The translations under genes and the position numbers were made by a program. Of a stretch of 38,133 nt of DNA, positions 14,540 to 22,729 are shown one piece after another. Under the pieces are notes generated by a model. The model was not told where the DNA came from and ran no database searches. It worked only from the letters and a program-made list of their open reading frames with translations. How positions within the stretch are numbered: the first letter of the stretch is position 1; each line of letters begins with the position of its first letter. The stretch spans positions 1 through 38,133 of the forward strand of contig JAEZMB010000275.1 of the NCBI GenBank assembly GCA_023435825.1, given 5' to 3'. Source of the DNA: Pseudomonadota bacterium. Its GTDB lineage: Bacteria; Desulfobacterota; Desulfovibrionia; Desulfovibrionales; Desulfovibrionaceae.

Positions 14540-14740
14540 ATGAGCTACCAACGACACCCCTGTGACGATGTGGAGCGGGCGCTGGTCAGCCTGCGCGATG
14601 CGCTGTGCCAGTGGGAACGCAGCACCGGCAGAAAGAACGTCTTCATCCTGCGCGAGGAAGGCTTTTGCGCCAGGGTCATGGACGGTTGCCCCGTACCCGA
14701 GGGCGTGTCAGACGCCATGCTCCTGCAATACATCCCCTAG
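14540..14740 (+). CDS. Hypothetical 66-aa protein
   Basis: Starts 3 bases after the previous stop. Compact mixed alpha/beta sequence with three Cys (HPCDD, DALCQW, GFCARV, GCPVP gives four in all). No family recognised. Followed by a small terminator-like hairpin. Confidence 0.55.
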   Translation: MSYQRHPCDDVERALVSLRDALCQWERSTGRKNVFILREEGFCARVMDGCPVPEGVSDAMLLQYIP

Positions 14741-14800
14741 CCCCGCCCCTGACCGGCCCTGTCCCGGGAAGGGCCGGGATTGAGGCGAGGAACACGCAAC

Positions 14801-14826
14801 AGCCGGCCCATGGTCGGCTTTTTATT
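14801..14826 (+). terminator. Weak terminator or attenuator inside the early operon
   Basis: AGCCG (14801-14805) and CGGCT (14815-14819) form a 5-bp stem followed by TTTTTATTT. It lies between the 66-aa gene and the zinc-ribbon gene, so it may only reduce downstream expression. Confidence 0.4.
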
Positions 14827-14837
14827 TGGAGTGCCCC

Positions 14838-15002
14838 ATGAAAGACCCCACCAAGAAGCCGGCCAAGCGCAAAGACTTCGCCCGCATCAACTCTGTCAAA
14901 ATGGGCGGCGGTCCCCACGGCGGCCGGACCAGGGCGCACACATGCCGGGGATGCGGGACGGTGCATCGGTTCAAGGAATGCCCGTACTGCGGGAGGAAGT
15001 GA
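14838..15002 (+). CDS. 54-aa zinc-ribbon protein
   Basis: Not much longer than its zinc ribbon. Starts ATG 14838 with GGAG upstream and ends TGA 15000-15002. A basic N-terminus (MKDPTKKPAKRKDFAR) precedes C-x2-C-x8-C-x2-C (CRGCGTVHRFKECPYC). Probably a nucleic-acid or protein-binding zinc ribbon. Small ribbons of this kind are common in tailed-phage operons. Confidence 0.6.
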   Translation: MKDPTKKPAKRKDFARINSVKMGGGPHGGRTRAHTCRGCGTVHRFKECPYCGRK

Positions 15003-15004
15003 GG

Positions 15005-15235
15005 ATGGCCGACATCAAGCGTTGCGACATCAAAAGCTGCGGCTGCGTGGAAGGCGTGTCCATGCTCTTCCTTTACGCGGGGCGCGAAATGGACGCCGCC
15101 GGGGCCAAGGACGACAAGGGCGTGTTCCTCGACATCTGCCCGGGATGCTCGGCCCGGCTGCTGCGTGAACTGATCAAGGATTTCGAGACGTCGAAGCGGG
15201 CGGCAGAGATCGTGAAGGGGTGGATGCAGCCATGA
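15005..15235 (+). CDS. 76-aa Cys-containing protein
   Basis: Starts ATG 15005 after GGGAGG. Cys at 7, 12 and 14 (RCDIKSCGC) and CPGC at about 47-50 may bind one zinc, with a helical C-terminal part (RLLRELIKDFETSKRAAEIV). Overlaps the next gene as ATGA. Function unknown. Confidence 0.6.
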   Translation: MADIKRCDIKSCGCVEGVSMLFLYAGREMDAAGAKDDKGVFLDICPGCSARLLRELIKDFETSKRAAEIVKGWMQP

Positions 15236-15759
15236 CCTACCCGCCCACGCCCCCGTCGCCCAAGGCCCTACGCCAGGAGCGCGCCCACATCATCGGCACA
15301 TGGCAAATCAAGCTCACGGTCGTCGAGGTTGCCTTGATGCAGATTGAGCACGTCTACCGAAGCAGAAAGAGCGTGTCCGCCCACCTCGCCAAAATACGAC
15401 GATGGCTTGATGAGTGCTGGCGTTCGGTTGGCCAGGGGGCCGGCAAGCCGCTCTCGGCTGAGGTACAGCGCCGGGCGGATCGGGAAAGCGCCATGGTGGA
15501 CGCGGCCCGCCGGGCGGTTGTCGGTGATTGCACCACACCCGGGCAATGGGCAGCCTGGCTCCTGTGCATTGACGCCTTGATCCAGGACGTGGAGACCAGC
15601 ATCATCCAGGGCCGTCCGCGCTGCTGGAGCTACTTGGGCCAGACCTGGGGCACGCTGACGCGGCAATTCCTGGCCCGGGCCGGCGACGAGAGCGCGGAGG
15701 CGGCGGGGATGGAGATTTATCTGCGGCTTGACGAACAAACGAGGTGGGCAAATGGCTGA
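15232..15759 (+). CDS. Hypothetical 175-aa helical protein
   Basis: Start at ATG 15232 by ATGA overlap. After a Pro-rich N-terminus it is almost entirely helical, with many Trp and Arg (QIEHVYRSRKSVSAHLAKIRRWLDECW, GQWAAWLLCIDALIQDVETSI). No catalytic motif seen. Overlaps the DUF5131 gene by 8 bases. No family recognised. Confidence 0.6.
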   Translation: MTYPPTPPSPKALRQERAHIIGTWQIKLTVVEVALMQIEHVYRSRKSVSAHLAKIRRWLDECWRSVGQGAGKPLSAEVQRRADRESAMVDAARRAVVGDCTTPGQWAAWLLCIDALIQDVETSIIQGRPRCWSYLGQTWGTLTRQFLARAGDESAEAAGMEIYLRLDEQTRWANG

Positions 15760-16762
15760 CAAGACCGGCATCGCCTGGGCGGATGCCACGATCAATCCCT
15801 GTGCAGGCTGCTCGCCGGTTTCGCCGGCCTGCGACCATTGTTACGCTGCGCGGATGGCACACCGACTGGCTGCAAACATCAAAATCCCTCCGTACTTCGC
15901 GGGGCTGACCGATGACGCTGGGAAATGGACAGGAAAGGTCAACCTGCATCCGCATCTGATGAAGCAGGTGCTCCGTTGGCAGAAGCCGCGCAAAATCTTT
16001 GTGGGGAGCATGACCGATCTTTTTCATGAGGCCGTACCTGACGAATTCTTGGACCAAGTCTTTGCTTACATGGCCCTGGCTCCGCAACATACATTCCTGT
16101 TGCTGACCAAGCGCCCGGCGAGGATGAAAGAATATGTGCTCGGCCTGCAAAACGACCCGGAACAGGCGTGGAGATTTGAGCAGCAAATGCAGACCGCGCC
16201 CAATCCCTTGCACCGCATTGCCTTGGGATTCCGGCGCGGGAAGCCGCTCCCCAACGTCTGGCTCGGCGTCACGGCCGAGAACCAAGCCCTGGCCGACGCC
16301 CGCATTCCGATCCTGCTGGAGACGCCGGCGGCGGCGCGTTTCGTGAGCGTGGAGCCAATGCTGGGAAAAATGGACTTGACGACCATCGCCAACCCGGAAG
16401 CCTATGACGTCGAGGTTGGCTTGCTGGACTCCCTGCGGGGCATGACATGCGATGATGCCCCGACACATCCGGCTCTCGACTGGGTAATCGCCGGCGGCGA
16501 AACAGGCCCCGGCGCGCGCCCCATGCACCCCGACTGGCTCCGCTCCCTGCGCGACCAATGCGCGGCGGCCTCCGTGCCATTCTTTTTTAAGCAGTGGGGC
16601 GAGTATGCGCCGTGCCCGGCTGGAAAATGCACTGAGGTCGATCCTGCGTGCAAATCCCTGAACGAGGATTTTGGGTCGGCCGTGTGCCGCGTCGGCAAGC
16701 ATGCCGCCGGCCGGCTGCTCGACGGCCAGGAATGGAACGAGTTCCCGGAGGTGCGGCCATGA
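15752..16762 (+). CDS. Phage Gp37/Gp68 family (DUF5131) protein
   Basis: 336 aa from ATG 15752. It has the family's start (KTGIAWADATINPCAGC) with Cys at 17, 20, 27 and 30 (C-x2-C-x6-C-x2-C-Y), then GSMTDLFHEAVPDEF, FLLLTKRPARM, VWLGVTAEN, RFVSVEPMLG, DWVIAGGETGPGARPM and FFFKQWGEY. This is the full family order. The fold is radical-SAM-like with the Cys cluster near the N-terminus, but the reaction is not known to me. It occurs widely in phages and mobile elements. Host context here: early operon, next to zinc proteins and an ASCH protein. Confidence 0.88.
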   Translation: MADKTGIAWADATINPCAGCSPVSPACDHCYAARMAHRLAANIKIPPYFAGLTDDAGKWTGKVNLHPHLMKQVLRWQKPRKIFVGSMTDLFHEAVPDEFLDQVFAYMALAPQHTFLLLTKRPARMKEYVLGLQNDPEQAWRFEQQMQTAPNPLHRIALGFRRGKPLPNVWLGVTAENQALADARIPILLETPAAARFVSVEPMLGKMDLTTIANPEAYDVEVGLLDSLRGMTCDDAPTHPALDWVIAGGETGPGARPMHPDWLRSLRDQCAAASVPFFFKQWGEYAPCPAGKCTEVDPACKSLNEDFGSAVCRVGKHAAGRLLDGQEWNEFPEVRP

Positions 16763-17046
16763 CCGCCGCCCGCGACGTTGAAGTCCAAAACCTCCTCGAC
16801 TTCCTGGACTGCCCCATGCGCCACTTCCCGTCAAACCACGTCCCCGAGGCCGAAATCCGCTGTCCCTACGACTCCTGCCTGTCCGGCGGCGGGGTGGCAG
16901 GGGCCGGCGTCTGCGGCGATGGCGACCCCAGGCAAGCCGGCTGCGCCGGCTATCGCAAAACGTGCCCGGACTGTGGCGGCGATGGCGGATGGGATGGGGA
17001 GCGGGCCACGTGCGAAACGTGCGGCGGCATGGGGTGGACACGATGA
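16759..17046 (+). CDS. 95-aa protein with DnaJ-type Cys repeats
   Basis: Start by ATGA overlap at 16759. The C-terminal half has two CxxCxGxG units (CPDCGGDG and CETCGGMG) separated by about 8 residues, as in half of a DnaJ zinc finger. Earlier Cys (CPYDSC, GVCGDG, GCAGY) may add a second site. There is no J domain, so it is not a chaperone DnaJ. It could bind zinc and a partner protein. Overlaps the ASCH gene as ATGA. Confidence 0.6.
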   Translation: MTAARDVEVQNLLDFLDCPMRHFPSNHVPEAEIRCPYDSCLSGGGVAGAGVCGDGDPRQAGCAGYRKTCPDCGGDGGWDGERATCETCGGMGWTR

Positions 17047-17471
17047 CCATCATGCCCGTCATCACCGTCCGCCAACCCTGGCCCTGGGCGATGTTCGATT
17101 TGGCGAAGGACGTCGAAAACCGCACGTGGCCGACGAAGCACCGTGGGCCGATCCTGATACATGCAAGTCAGTGGTCGCGGCGGGGGCAGATAGAAAAAGA
17201 CCTATTCCACGCCCTCAGCGTCGCCTCCCTGGCTGCGATCAAGGCCCTCAAGGTCCGCGCCGGGTTCTGGGTAGACGACCTCAAGCCGCAAAGCGGCGGC
17301 ATCGTCGGCATCGTGACCATCGAGGACTGCGTTCAAAACTACCCGTCGCCATGGGCCATGCCCGACCACTGGCATTGGGTCCTGGCCGACGCCCGGCCGC
17401 TGCCGTTTTTCGCCTGCAAGGGGAGGCTGGGGATTTGGCGGGTGGATTATCCGCACAGCTTGGCGGCATGA
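17043..17471 (+). CDS. ASCH-domain protein
   Basis: 142 aa. The opening VITVRQPWPWAMF, then KDVENRTWPTKHRGPILIHAS and IVGIVTIEDCV are the core of the ASCH fold, a PUA-like barrel that binds RNA or, in some members, hydrolyses modified nucleosides. The closing LPFFACKGRLGIWRVD is also typical. Coupled to the preceding gene by ATGA. In this setting it may recognise modified RNA or DNA bases; whether it is a ribonuclease or an amidohydrolase-like enzyme cannot be told. Confidence 0.8.
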   Translation: MTIMPVITVRQPWPWAMFDLAKDVENRTWPTKHRGPILIHASQWSRRGQIEKDLFHALSVASLAAIKALKVRAGFWVDDLKPQSGGIVGIVTIEDCVQNYPSPWAMPDHWHWVLADARPLPFFACKGRLGIWRVDYPHSLAA

Positions 17472-17502
17472 ACTGTCAAGGTTCGGCAAGAAGGAGCAAG
17501 AC

Positions 17503-17757
17503 GTGACCGAACAAGAAATTCTCAACGACGATGACCGGCTGTTGCGCGGCGCTGAAGTGCGCCTCATGCTGGGCAATATGCCGGAATCAACCTTCTACCG
17601 ACATATCGCAAATGGGGTCATCCCCAAGGCCAGCTATTTAGGGTGTACGCCTGTTTGGCGCTTGGGGGACATCCGGGAAGTAGTCAAGAGCTTACCCGGC
17701 AAGCCTGTGCCGACGATTCCCGCAGCTGGTCAAGGTAATCAGCCCACGCCTGCATAA
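17503..17757 (+). CDS. Excisionase/AlpA-like HTH protein
   Basis: 84 aa starting GTG 17503 after AAGGAG. Residues 14-65 form a winged MerR/AlpA-type helix-turn-helix (AEVRLMLGNMPESTFYRHIANGVIPKASYLG, then WRLGDIREVVKSL). The last 74 bases overlap the end of the convergent integrase gene. Position next to a P4-type integrase suggests it is the recombination directionality factor (Xis), or an AlpA-like activator of it. As the last gene of the early operon it would be made only after induction. Confidence 0.7.
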   Translation: MTEQEILNDDDRLLRGAEVRLMLGNMPESTFYRHIANGVIPKASYLGCTPVWRLGDIREVVKSLPGKPVPTIPAAGQGNQPTPA

Positions 17758-18895
17758 GCTGCCTTCGCTCGTCCATGTACTGCGCTCGATTGTAAATCGC
17801 CCTGATTTTGTCCGCCCCCTTGTGGGCAAGTTGGGCTTCAATCACATCGCTTCTGTGCCCAATCTCATTAAGCAGCGACGACGCCATGGCCCGGAATCCA
17901 TGCGCTGTCATCTGCTCCTTTCCATACCCCATGATGCGGATAGCCGTGTTGATTGCATTTTCCGAGAGGGGCTTGTCCACCCCGCGAGGTCCAGGGAAGA
18001 GATACTTCCCTGCTCCGGTGAGTGGATGAAGCCCCCTCAGGGCTTCGAGGGCCTGCCTGGAAAGCGGCACCCGGTGCTCAACACGAACCTTCATCTTGGC
18101 GGCCGGTATCGTCCACTCCTGCCTGTCAAAATCAATCTCCTGCCATTCAGCCTTCCGAATCTCGCCAGGCCTGCAAAACGTCAGAGCCGAGAACTTGAGC
18201 GCGGCCCGGACAACGCCTGACCCCTTGTAGTCGTCGATGGCCAGCATGAGCACGCCAACGTCTTGAGGCTTCGTCAGGGCCGCGAATTGGCCCTTCTGGT
18301 GGGGCACCAGCGCACCCCGCAAATCGCGGCAAGGGTCCGAAGAGACCGCGCCGATGGCGACGCCATACCGAAAGACAAGGGAGCAAATCCCCAACACCCG
18401 CTTTGCCACCTCGAAAGCCCGGCGTTCCTCGATGCGGCGGAGCAGGGCGAGAATGTCTTGGGGGCCGAGGACGTCGATTGGCGTGTCCCCTACGAACGGG
18501 TAGACGTTTGCGGTCAAGCGCTCTTCGACGGTCTTTGCGTGGTTTTCTGCCCACACGTTCCGCTGATTCTTGACCCATTCGTCGGCCACGGCCTTGAACG
18601 TCCTGCCACCGCTTCCCGTTGCGGGCTTGGCCTGCTTCTTCTCCGCAGCCGGATCGAGCCCTTCCTTGAGAGCTTTGCGGCAGGCGTCGCGCATCTCGCG
18701 AGCTGTCCGGATAGAAACCTCTGGCCAGGCCCCGAATGTCATCCGCTTTTCTTTCCCGTCGAACCGGTACTTCCACCGCCAGTGCTTGCCCCCGGCAGCG
18801 CTGAGTTCCAAGTAGAGGCCCTGGCTGTCATGGAATCGCTCTATCTTGCCGGATGGCTTGATAGATTTGATCTTTACCTCGGTGAGTTGGGGCAA
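17684..18895 (-). CDS. P4-type tyrosine recombinase (integrase)
   Basis: 403 aa starting TTG 18895, with AGGTGA upstream. An N-terminal arm-binding domain (DUF4102 type, about 1-90) and a SAM-like core-binding domain (about 98-185) precede the catalytic domain. Catalytic residues are R242 (CRPGEIR), H332 and R335 (AHGFRAM), H358 (LAHKG) and Y373 (YNRAQY). It reads away from tRNA-Ser, whose 3' end lies about 165 bases behind its start. That is the standard arrangement for P4 integrases that recombine at tRNA 3' ends. A minus-strand TTGACA at 18965-18960 could be its -35 box, but no good -10 follows. Full length, so probably active. Confidence 0.93.
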   Translation of the reverse strand: MPQLTEVKIKSIKPSGKIERFHDSQGLYLELSAAGGKHWRWKYRFDGKEKRMTFGAWPEVSIRTAREMRDACRKALKEGLDPAAEKKQAKPATGSGGRTFKAVADEWVKNQRNVWAENHAKTVEERLTANVYPFVGDTPIDVLGPQDILALLRRIEERRAFEVAKRVLGICSLVFRYGVAIGAVSSDPCRDLRGALVPHQKGQFAALTKPQDVGVLMLAIDDYKGSGVVRAALKFSALTFCRPGEIRKAEWQEIDFDRQEWTIPAAKMKVRVEHRVPLSRQALEALRGLHPLTGAGKYLFPGPRGVDKPLSENAINTAIRIMGYGKEQMTAHGFRAMASSLLNEIGHRSDVIEAQLAHKGADKIRAIYNRAQYMDERRQLMQAWADYLDQLRESSAQACRVSS

Positions 18896-19001
18896 AATTC
18901 ACCTCGAAATGCCGTCCGGCTGTGTTTTGCCCCAGCTTTTGCCCCCGGATTGTCTGGGCTGTCAATAGAACCGATGGGAGGCTATGGGAGTCCAAAAGAT
19001 G

Positions 19002-19045
19002 AAAAAGACAAGCCCCACAAGGCTTTTGGGAGCCTGTGGGGCTTG
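19002..19045 (-). terminator. Terminator of tRNA-Ser
   Basis: A long stem: 19009-19024 pairs with 19031-19045 (15 pairs, one bulge), and TCTTTTTC follows on the minus strand. It ends the tRNA-Ser transcript and shields the integrase gene from it. The att core is expected between here and the tRNA or inside the tRNA 3' end. Confidence 0.65.
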
Positions 19046-19059
19046 GTGAGAATCTGTAT

Positions 19060-19153
19060 TGGCGGAGAGGGTGGGATTCGAACCCACGTGCAGGCTATTA
19101 ACCCGCAACCCGATTTCGAGTCGGGCCCGTTACGACCACTTCGGTACCTCTCC
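19060..19153 (-). tRNA. tRNA-Ser(CGA), integration site
   Basis: A class II tRNA with long variable arm. Acceptor GGAGAGG/CCTCTCC, discriminator G, encoded CCA at 19062-19060, anticodon stem CCCGA/TCGGG with loop CTCGAAA (anticodon CGA). Its 3' end points to the integrase gene, so it should hold the attachment core and be restored by the element. Upstream on the minus strand, GATAAT (19187-19182) is a possible -10 box. No copy of its 3' end is visible elsewhere in the window, so the other att site lies left of base 1. Confidence 0.93.
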
Positions 19154-19238
19154 GCACAGAGAGCTGGAAGGGAGTCGGCAAATTATCCTCGGCACGGCCG
19201 CTTGGCAAGCGTTTTTTCACACCGGCCGCGAATAGGCG

Positions 19239-19772
19239 TCAACCCGCTGCGCCGCGTCGCTTTTCCCGGAAAAAATTCCGCAACAGCCCGCCGCATTCCC
19301 CGGCCATGATCCCGGACACCACGTCGAAACGATGGTTGAAAAAGGGTAGGTCCGGGCCGGGCAGCCGGGAGTCGACGACCCCGGTGCGCGGGTCGGTCGC
19401 GCCGTAGACGAGCAGGCCCACCCGGGCGTGGATCATGGCCCCCAGGCACATGAGGCACGGCTCCAGGGTCACGACCAGGATCGTGCCCGACAACCGGTAG
19501 TTGCCGACCGTGGCCGCCGCCTGGCGCAAGACCCGCATCTCGGCGTGGGCCGTGGGATCCGTGGTGGTGATCGGCGCATTGCCGGCCCGGGCCAGCAATG
19601 CGCCATCGGCGGACAGCAAAACCGCGCCTACCGGCGTCTCGCCAAGGGTCGCCGCCGCCCGGGCCTCGTCCAGGGCCAGGGCCATCACCGCCTCGAAATC
19701 CGGCCAGCCCGGGGGCGGGGCGGGCAGTTCGCCCAAGGCGGCGTCGAAGCGTTTGGCGGGGAGCAGGGCCAT
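19239..19772 (-). CDS. tadA: tRNA-specific adenosine deaminase TadA
   Basis: 177 aa from ATG 19772, with GGAAG upstream; the frame stays open to 19853 but the extension is Pro/Gln-rich and unlike the family. The cytidine-deaminase fold is clear: H76-A-E78 (TAHAEM) and P105-C106-L-M-C109 give the zinc ligands and the proton-shuttle Glu. It deaminates adenosine 34 of tRNA-Arg(ACG) to inosine. It reads leftwards towards the tRNA-Ser, the first host gene beyond the element. Confidence 0.93.
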   Translation of the reverse strand: MALLPAKRFDAALGELPAPPPGWPDFEAVMALALDEARAAATLGETPVGAVLLSADGALLARAGNAPITTTDPTAHAEMRVLRQAAATVGNYRLSGTILVVTLEPCLMCLGAMIHARVGLLVYGATDPRTGVVDSRLPGPDLPFFNHRFDVVSGIMAGECGGLLRNFFREKRRGAAG

Positions 19773-19993
19773 GGCGTCTTCCGGCTGGCGCGCTTGACTG
19801 GGGAAGCGCGGCGGTTGAGGTTGTTGTCGAGGCGGCTCGTTGGCCAGAGGCACAGGGAGCGCGGCTTTTCTGGCCGTCAGGCGTTTCCGGCAAAACAGCC
19901 CGGCAACGACTTTCCGGGCTGGACTCTGCCCGAGACTGCGGCGTCAGGCGACGGCATCGGCAGGGCGACGGACGTTCTCGAACCGGCAGCGGC

Positions 19994-20031
19994 AAAAACG
20001 GCCCGGCAGGGAAAGTTCCCGGCCGGGCCGT
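19994..20031 (-). terminator. Terminator after purQ
   Basis: ACGGCCCGGC (19998-20007) and GCCGGGCCGT (20022-20031) form a perfect 10-bp stem. On the minus strand it is followed by TTTTTGCC. It ends the purQ transcript. Confidence 0.7.
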
Positions 20032-20051
20032 CGGCTGGCGGAAAAGTCCGA

Positions 20052-20864
20052 TCAGGCCCCGGCGCGCAGGAAGGCCACGGCGTTTTCGAAAAGGGCCGTG
20101 CCCAGGGTCGGGCGCGCCCCCCGGGTGTAGTCGGGGTGGTTGGTCGGATGGTTGAAGGCCTCGGGATGGGGCATGAGCCCGAGGATGCGGCCCGTGGGGT
20201 CGGTCAGGCCGGCGATGGCCTGGGGCGAACCGTTGGGGTTGGCCGGATAGTCCATGGTGACCGCGCCCGTGGCCGGGTCGGCGTACTGCAGGGCCACCGC
20301 GCCGCTGGCCATGAGCTCGTCGAGCACGGCCGGCTCCATGGGCACGAGCTTGCCCTCGCCGTGGCGCACGGGCAGATCAATGACCGAGAGGCCCTTGGTG
20401 AACACGCACGGGCTTTGCGGGTTGGCCCGCAGCGTCACCCAGCGGTCCTCGAAGCGGGCCGAGTCGTTGTTGGCCAAGCTCACCTGGCGGGCGAAGTAGG
20501 CCCCGCCAAGGGCCGGCAGCAATCCGAGCTTGACGAGCAGCTGAAAGCCGTTGCAGATGCCAAGGACAAGGCCCCCGGCGTCAAAAAAGGCGCGCAACTG
20601 GTCGAGCAGCGCCTCTCCCGCGTCGGTCTGGGCATGTTTCCAGCGCACGGCCGCGGCCTGGGCCGCGCCGAGATCGTCGCCGTCGAGAAACCCGCCGGGA
20701 AAAATCAAGAAGTTGTAGGCGTCGATCCGTGTCCGGCCGGCCACGATGTCGGAAAAGAACACGATGTCGGTGACATCGGACCCGGCCATGCGGGCGGCAT
20801 GGGCCGATTCGACCTCGCAGTTGGAGCCGAAACCGGTGATCACGAGGGTGCGCACCTGGGGCAT
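20052..20864 (-). CDS. purQ: Phosphoribosylformylglycinamidine synthase glutaminase (PurQ)
   Basis: 270 aa from ATG 20864 with GGGAGGA upstream. Class I glutamine amidotransferase: nucleophile C104 in GICNGFQLL, and catalytic His in MPHPEAF near residue 238. The N-terminus (VLVITGFGSNCE-like) is typical of FGAM synthase glutaminase. It supplies ammonia to PurL in purine synthesis. An open frame continues upstream through the whole antisense strand of pyrG, but that is a shadow. Divergent from pyrG, so purine and pyrimidine genes share an intergenic region. Confidence 0.9.
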   Translation of the reverse strand: MPQVRTLVITGFGSNCEVESAHAARMAGSDVTDIVFFSDIVAGRTRIDAYNFLIFPGGFLDGDDLGAAQAAAVRWKHAQTDAGEALLDQLRAFFDAGGLVLGICNGFQLLVKLGLLPALGGAYFARQVSLANNDSARFEDRWVTLRANPQSPCVFTKGLSVIDLPVRHGEGKLVPMEPAVLDELMASGAVALQYADPATGAVTMDYPANPNGSPQAIAGLTDPTGRILGLMPHPEAFNHPTNHPDYTRGARPTLGTALFENAVAFLRAGA

Positions 20865-20889
20865 ACGGGGAAATCCTCCCAAGGGTTCC

Positions 20890-20918
20890 TTGAAAAATTG
20901 CTTCCGAAAGCTTACTTT
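20890..20918 (+). promoter_or_regulatory. Putative pyrG promoter
   Basis: TTGAAA (20890-20895), 17-base spacer, TACTTT (20913-20918), in the divergent region between purQ and pyrG. The -10 match is modest. The remaining 120 bases before pyrG are GC-rich leader. Confidence 0.35.
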
Positions 20919-21038
20919 GCGCGGCTGAACATACGGGGCCGCAACGGCCGCGTCAACCGCGCCCGGGCCAAAGGCCCGCCGGTGGGCGCATTCCGCCGGG
21001 GTCGCCGGGACGGACCCGTGAAACAAGGACGGCATGCC

Positions 21039-22670
21039 ATGAAGACCAAGTTTATTTTCGTTACGGGAGGGGTGCTGTCCTCCCTGGGCAAAGGACTCGC
21101 CGCCGCCTCCATCGGCGCGCTGCTCCAGGCCCGGGGACTCAAGGTCACCATCCAGAAGCTCGATCCCTACATCAACGTCGATCCCGGCACCATGAACCCG
21201 TTCCAGCACGGCGAAGTGTACGTCACCGACGACGGGGCCGAAACCGACCTCGACCTCGGGCACTACGAGCGCTACCTCGGCGTGCCCATGAGCCAGAACA
21301 ACAACTTCACCTCCGGGCGCATCTATTTCAGCGTCATCCAGAAAGAGCGCCGGGGCGACTACCTGGGCGGCACGGTCCAGGTGATCCCCCACATCACCGA
21401 CGAGATCAAGCGCTCCATCCTGGGCGTCGCCACCGACGAGGACGTGGCCATCATCGAGATCGGCGGCACGGTGGGCGACATCGAGGGCCAGCCCTTCCTG
21501 GAGGCCATCCGCCAGCTGCGCATGGAACTTGGCAAGGAAAACGCCCTCTACATCCACCTGACGCTCGTGCCCTACCTGCGCACGGCCGGCGAGGTCAAAA
21601 CCAAGCCCACCCAGCACAGCGTCAAGGAACTGCGCTCCATCGGCATCCAGCCCGACATCATCATCTGCCGCAGCGAAGTGGATCTGCCCCGGGACATCAA
21701 GCAGAAGATCGCGCTTTTCTGCGACGTCGACGCCGACGCCGTGTTCACGGCCGTGGACGTCAAGAGCATCTACGAGCTGCCGCTGCGCCTCTACGGCGAG
21801 GGCGTGGACCAGAAGATCGCCATCCTGCTGCGCCTGCCGGCCAAGAACGCCGAGCTCGAACCCTGGCGCGACCTCATGTACCGCCTGGAGAACCCGGTCG
21901 GCACGGTGTCCATCGCCATCGTCGGCAAGTACGTGGACCTCAAGGAAGCCTACAAGAGCCTGCACGAATCCCTGGTCCACGGCGGCGTCCACGCCGGGGT
22001 TTCGGTCAACTTCGTCTATGTCAACTCCGAGGAGCTGACCCGGGACAACGTGGCCGCCAAGCTCTCGGGCATCGACGGCATCCTCGTTCCCGGCGGCTTC
22101 GGCTCGCGCGGGGTGGAAGGCAAGATCGCCTCCATCGAATACGCCCGCACCAAGAAGATTCCCTTCTTCGGCATTTGCCTGGGCATGCAGTGCGCGGTCA
22201 TCGAATACGCCCGCAACGTGCTGGGCTTAGATGGGGCCAACTCCGAAGAGTTCGACCTGACCACCCAGCATCCGGTCATCTACCTCATGCGCGAGTGGTA
22301 CGACTTCCGCACCCAGACCATCGAGCACCGCGACCCGACCAGCGACAAGGGCGGCACCATGCGCCTGGGGGCCTATCCCTGCGTGGTCGCGCCGGGCACC
22401 AAGGCGGCCGCCGCCTACGGCGCGTCGGAAATATCCGAGCGCCATCGCCATCGTTACGAGTTCAACAAGGCCTACGCCGGCAACTTCGAGGAAGCCGGTC
22501 TGGTCCTAAGCGGCCTGTCCCCGGACGGCGAACTGGTCGAGATGGTGGAGCTGCCCGACCATCCCTGGTTCCTGGGCTGCCAGTTCCACCCCGAATTCAA
22601 GAGCAGCCCCATGCGTCCGCATCCGCTGTTCCGCGAGTTCGTGGCCGCGGCCAAGCGGCACAAGGGCTAG
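21039..22670 (+). CDS. pyrG: CTP synthase
   Basis: 543 aa, the usual length. The N-terminal synthetase domain starts FIFVTGGVLSSLGKGL and holds DPYINVDPGTMNPFQHGE. The C-terminal glutaminase domain has nucleophile C380 in FFGICLGMQCA and the His-Glu pair in FHPEFKS near residue 520. It converts UTP to CTP with glutamine. A longer in-frame extension upstream is not family-like. A strong terminator follows, so it is monocistronic. Confidence 0.97.
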   Translation: MKTKFIFVTGGVLSSLGKGLAAASIGALLQARGLKVTIQKLDPYINVDPGTMNPFQHGEVYVTDDGAETDLDLGHYERYLGVPMSQNNNFTSGRIYFSVIQKERRGDYLGGTVQVIPHITDEIKRSILGVATDEDVAIIEIGGTVGDIEGQPFLEAIRQLRMELGKENALYIHLTLVPYLRTAGEVKTKPTQHSVKELRSIGIQPDIIICRSEVDLPRDIKQKIALFCDVDADAVFTAVDVKSIYELPLRLYGEGVDQKIAILLRLPAKNAELEPWRDLMYRLENPVGTVSIAIVGKYVDLKEAYKSLHESLVHGGVHAGVSVNFVYVNSEELTRDNVAAKLSGIDGILVPGGFGSRGVEGKIASIEYARTKKIPFFGICLGMQCAVIEYARNVLGLDGANSEEFDLTTQHPVIYLMREWYDFRTQTIEHRDPTSDKGGTMRLGAYPCVVAPGTKAAAAYGASEISERHRHRYEFNKAYAGNFEEAGLVLSGLSPDGELVEMVELPDHPWFLGCQFHPEFKSSPMRPHPLFREFVAAAKRHKG

Positions 22671-22696
22671 ACGGCCCACGCGCAAAAGATCGCACG

Positions 22697-22729
22697 GTCC
22701 GGGGAAGCCGCCTTCCCCGGACTTTTTTT
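22697..22729 (+). terminator. Terminator after pyrG
   Basis: GTCCGGGGAAG (22697-22707) and CTTCCCCGGAC (22712-22722) form a perfect 11-bp stem with a 4-base loop, then seven T. Confidence 0.85.

Noticed and set aside
1..19059. Phage structural genes
   Set aside because: No terminase, portal, capsid, tail or lysis gene can be recognised in this part; they may lie to the left or be absent.
19199..19218. CGCTTGGCAAGCG followed by TTTTTT on the plus strand
   Set aside because: No plus-strand gene ends nearby, so it is unlikely to be a used terminator; it may overlap the tRNA-Ser promoter by chance.
19428..21038. Plus-strand frame extending pyrG upstream by about 540 codons
   Set aside because: It is antisense to tadA and purQ and is Arg/Gly-rich in the manner of GC-rich shadows; pyrG has its normal length from 21039.
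20865..21992. Long minus-strand frame that extends purQ through the antisense strand of pyrG
   Set aside because: The extension lies opposite a perfect CTP synthase gene and has no family-like sequence; the purQ start at 20864 has a strong ribosome-binding site.
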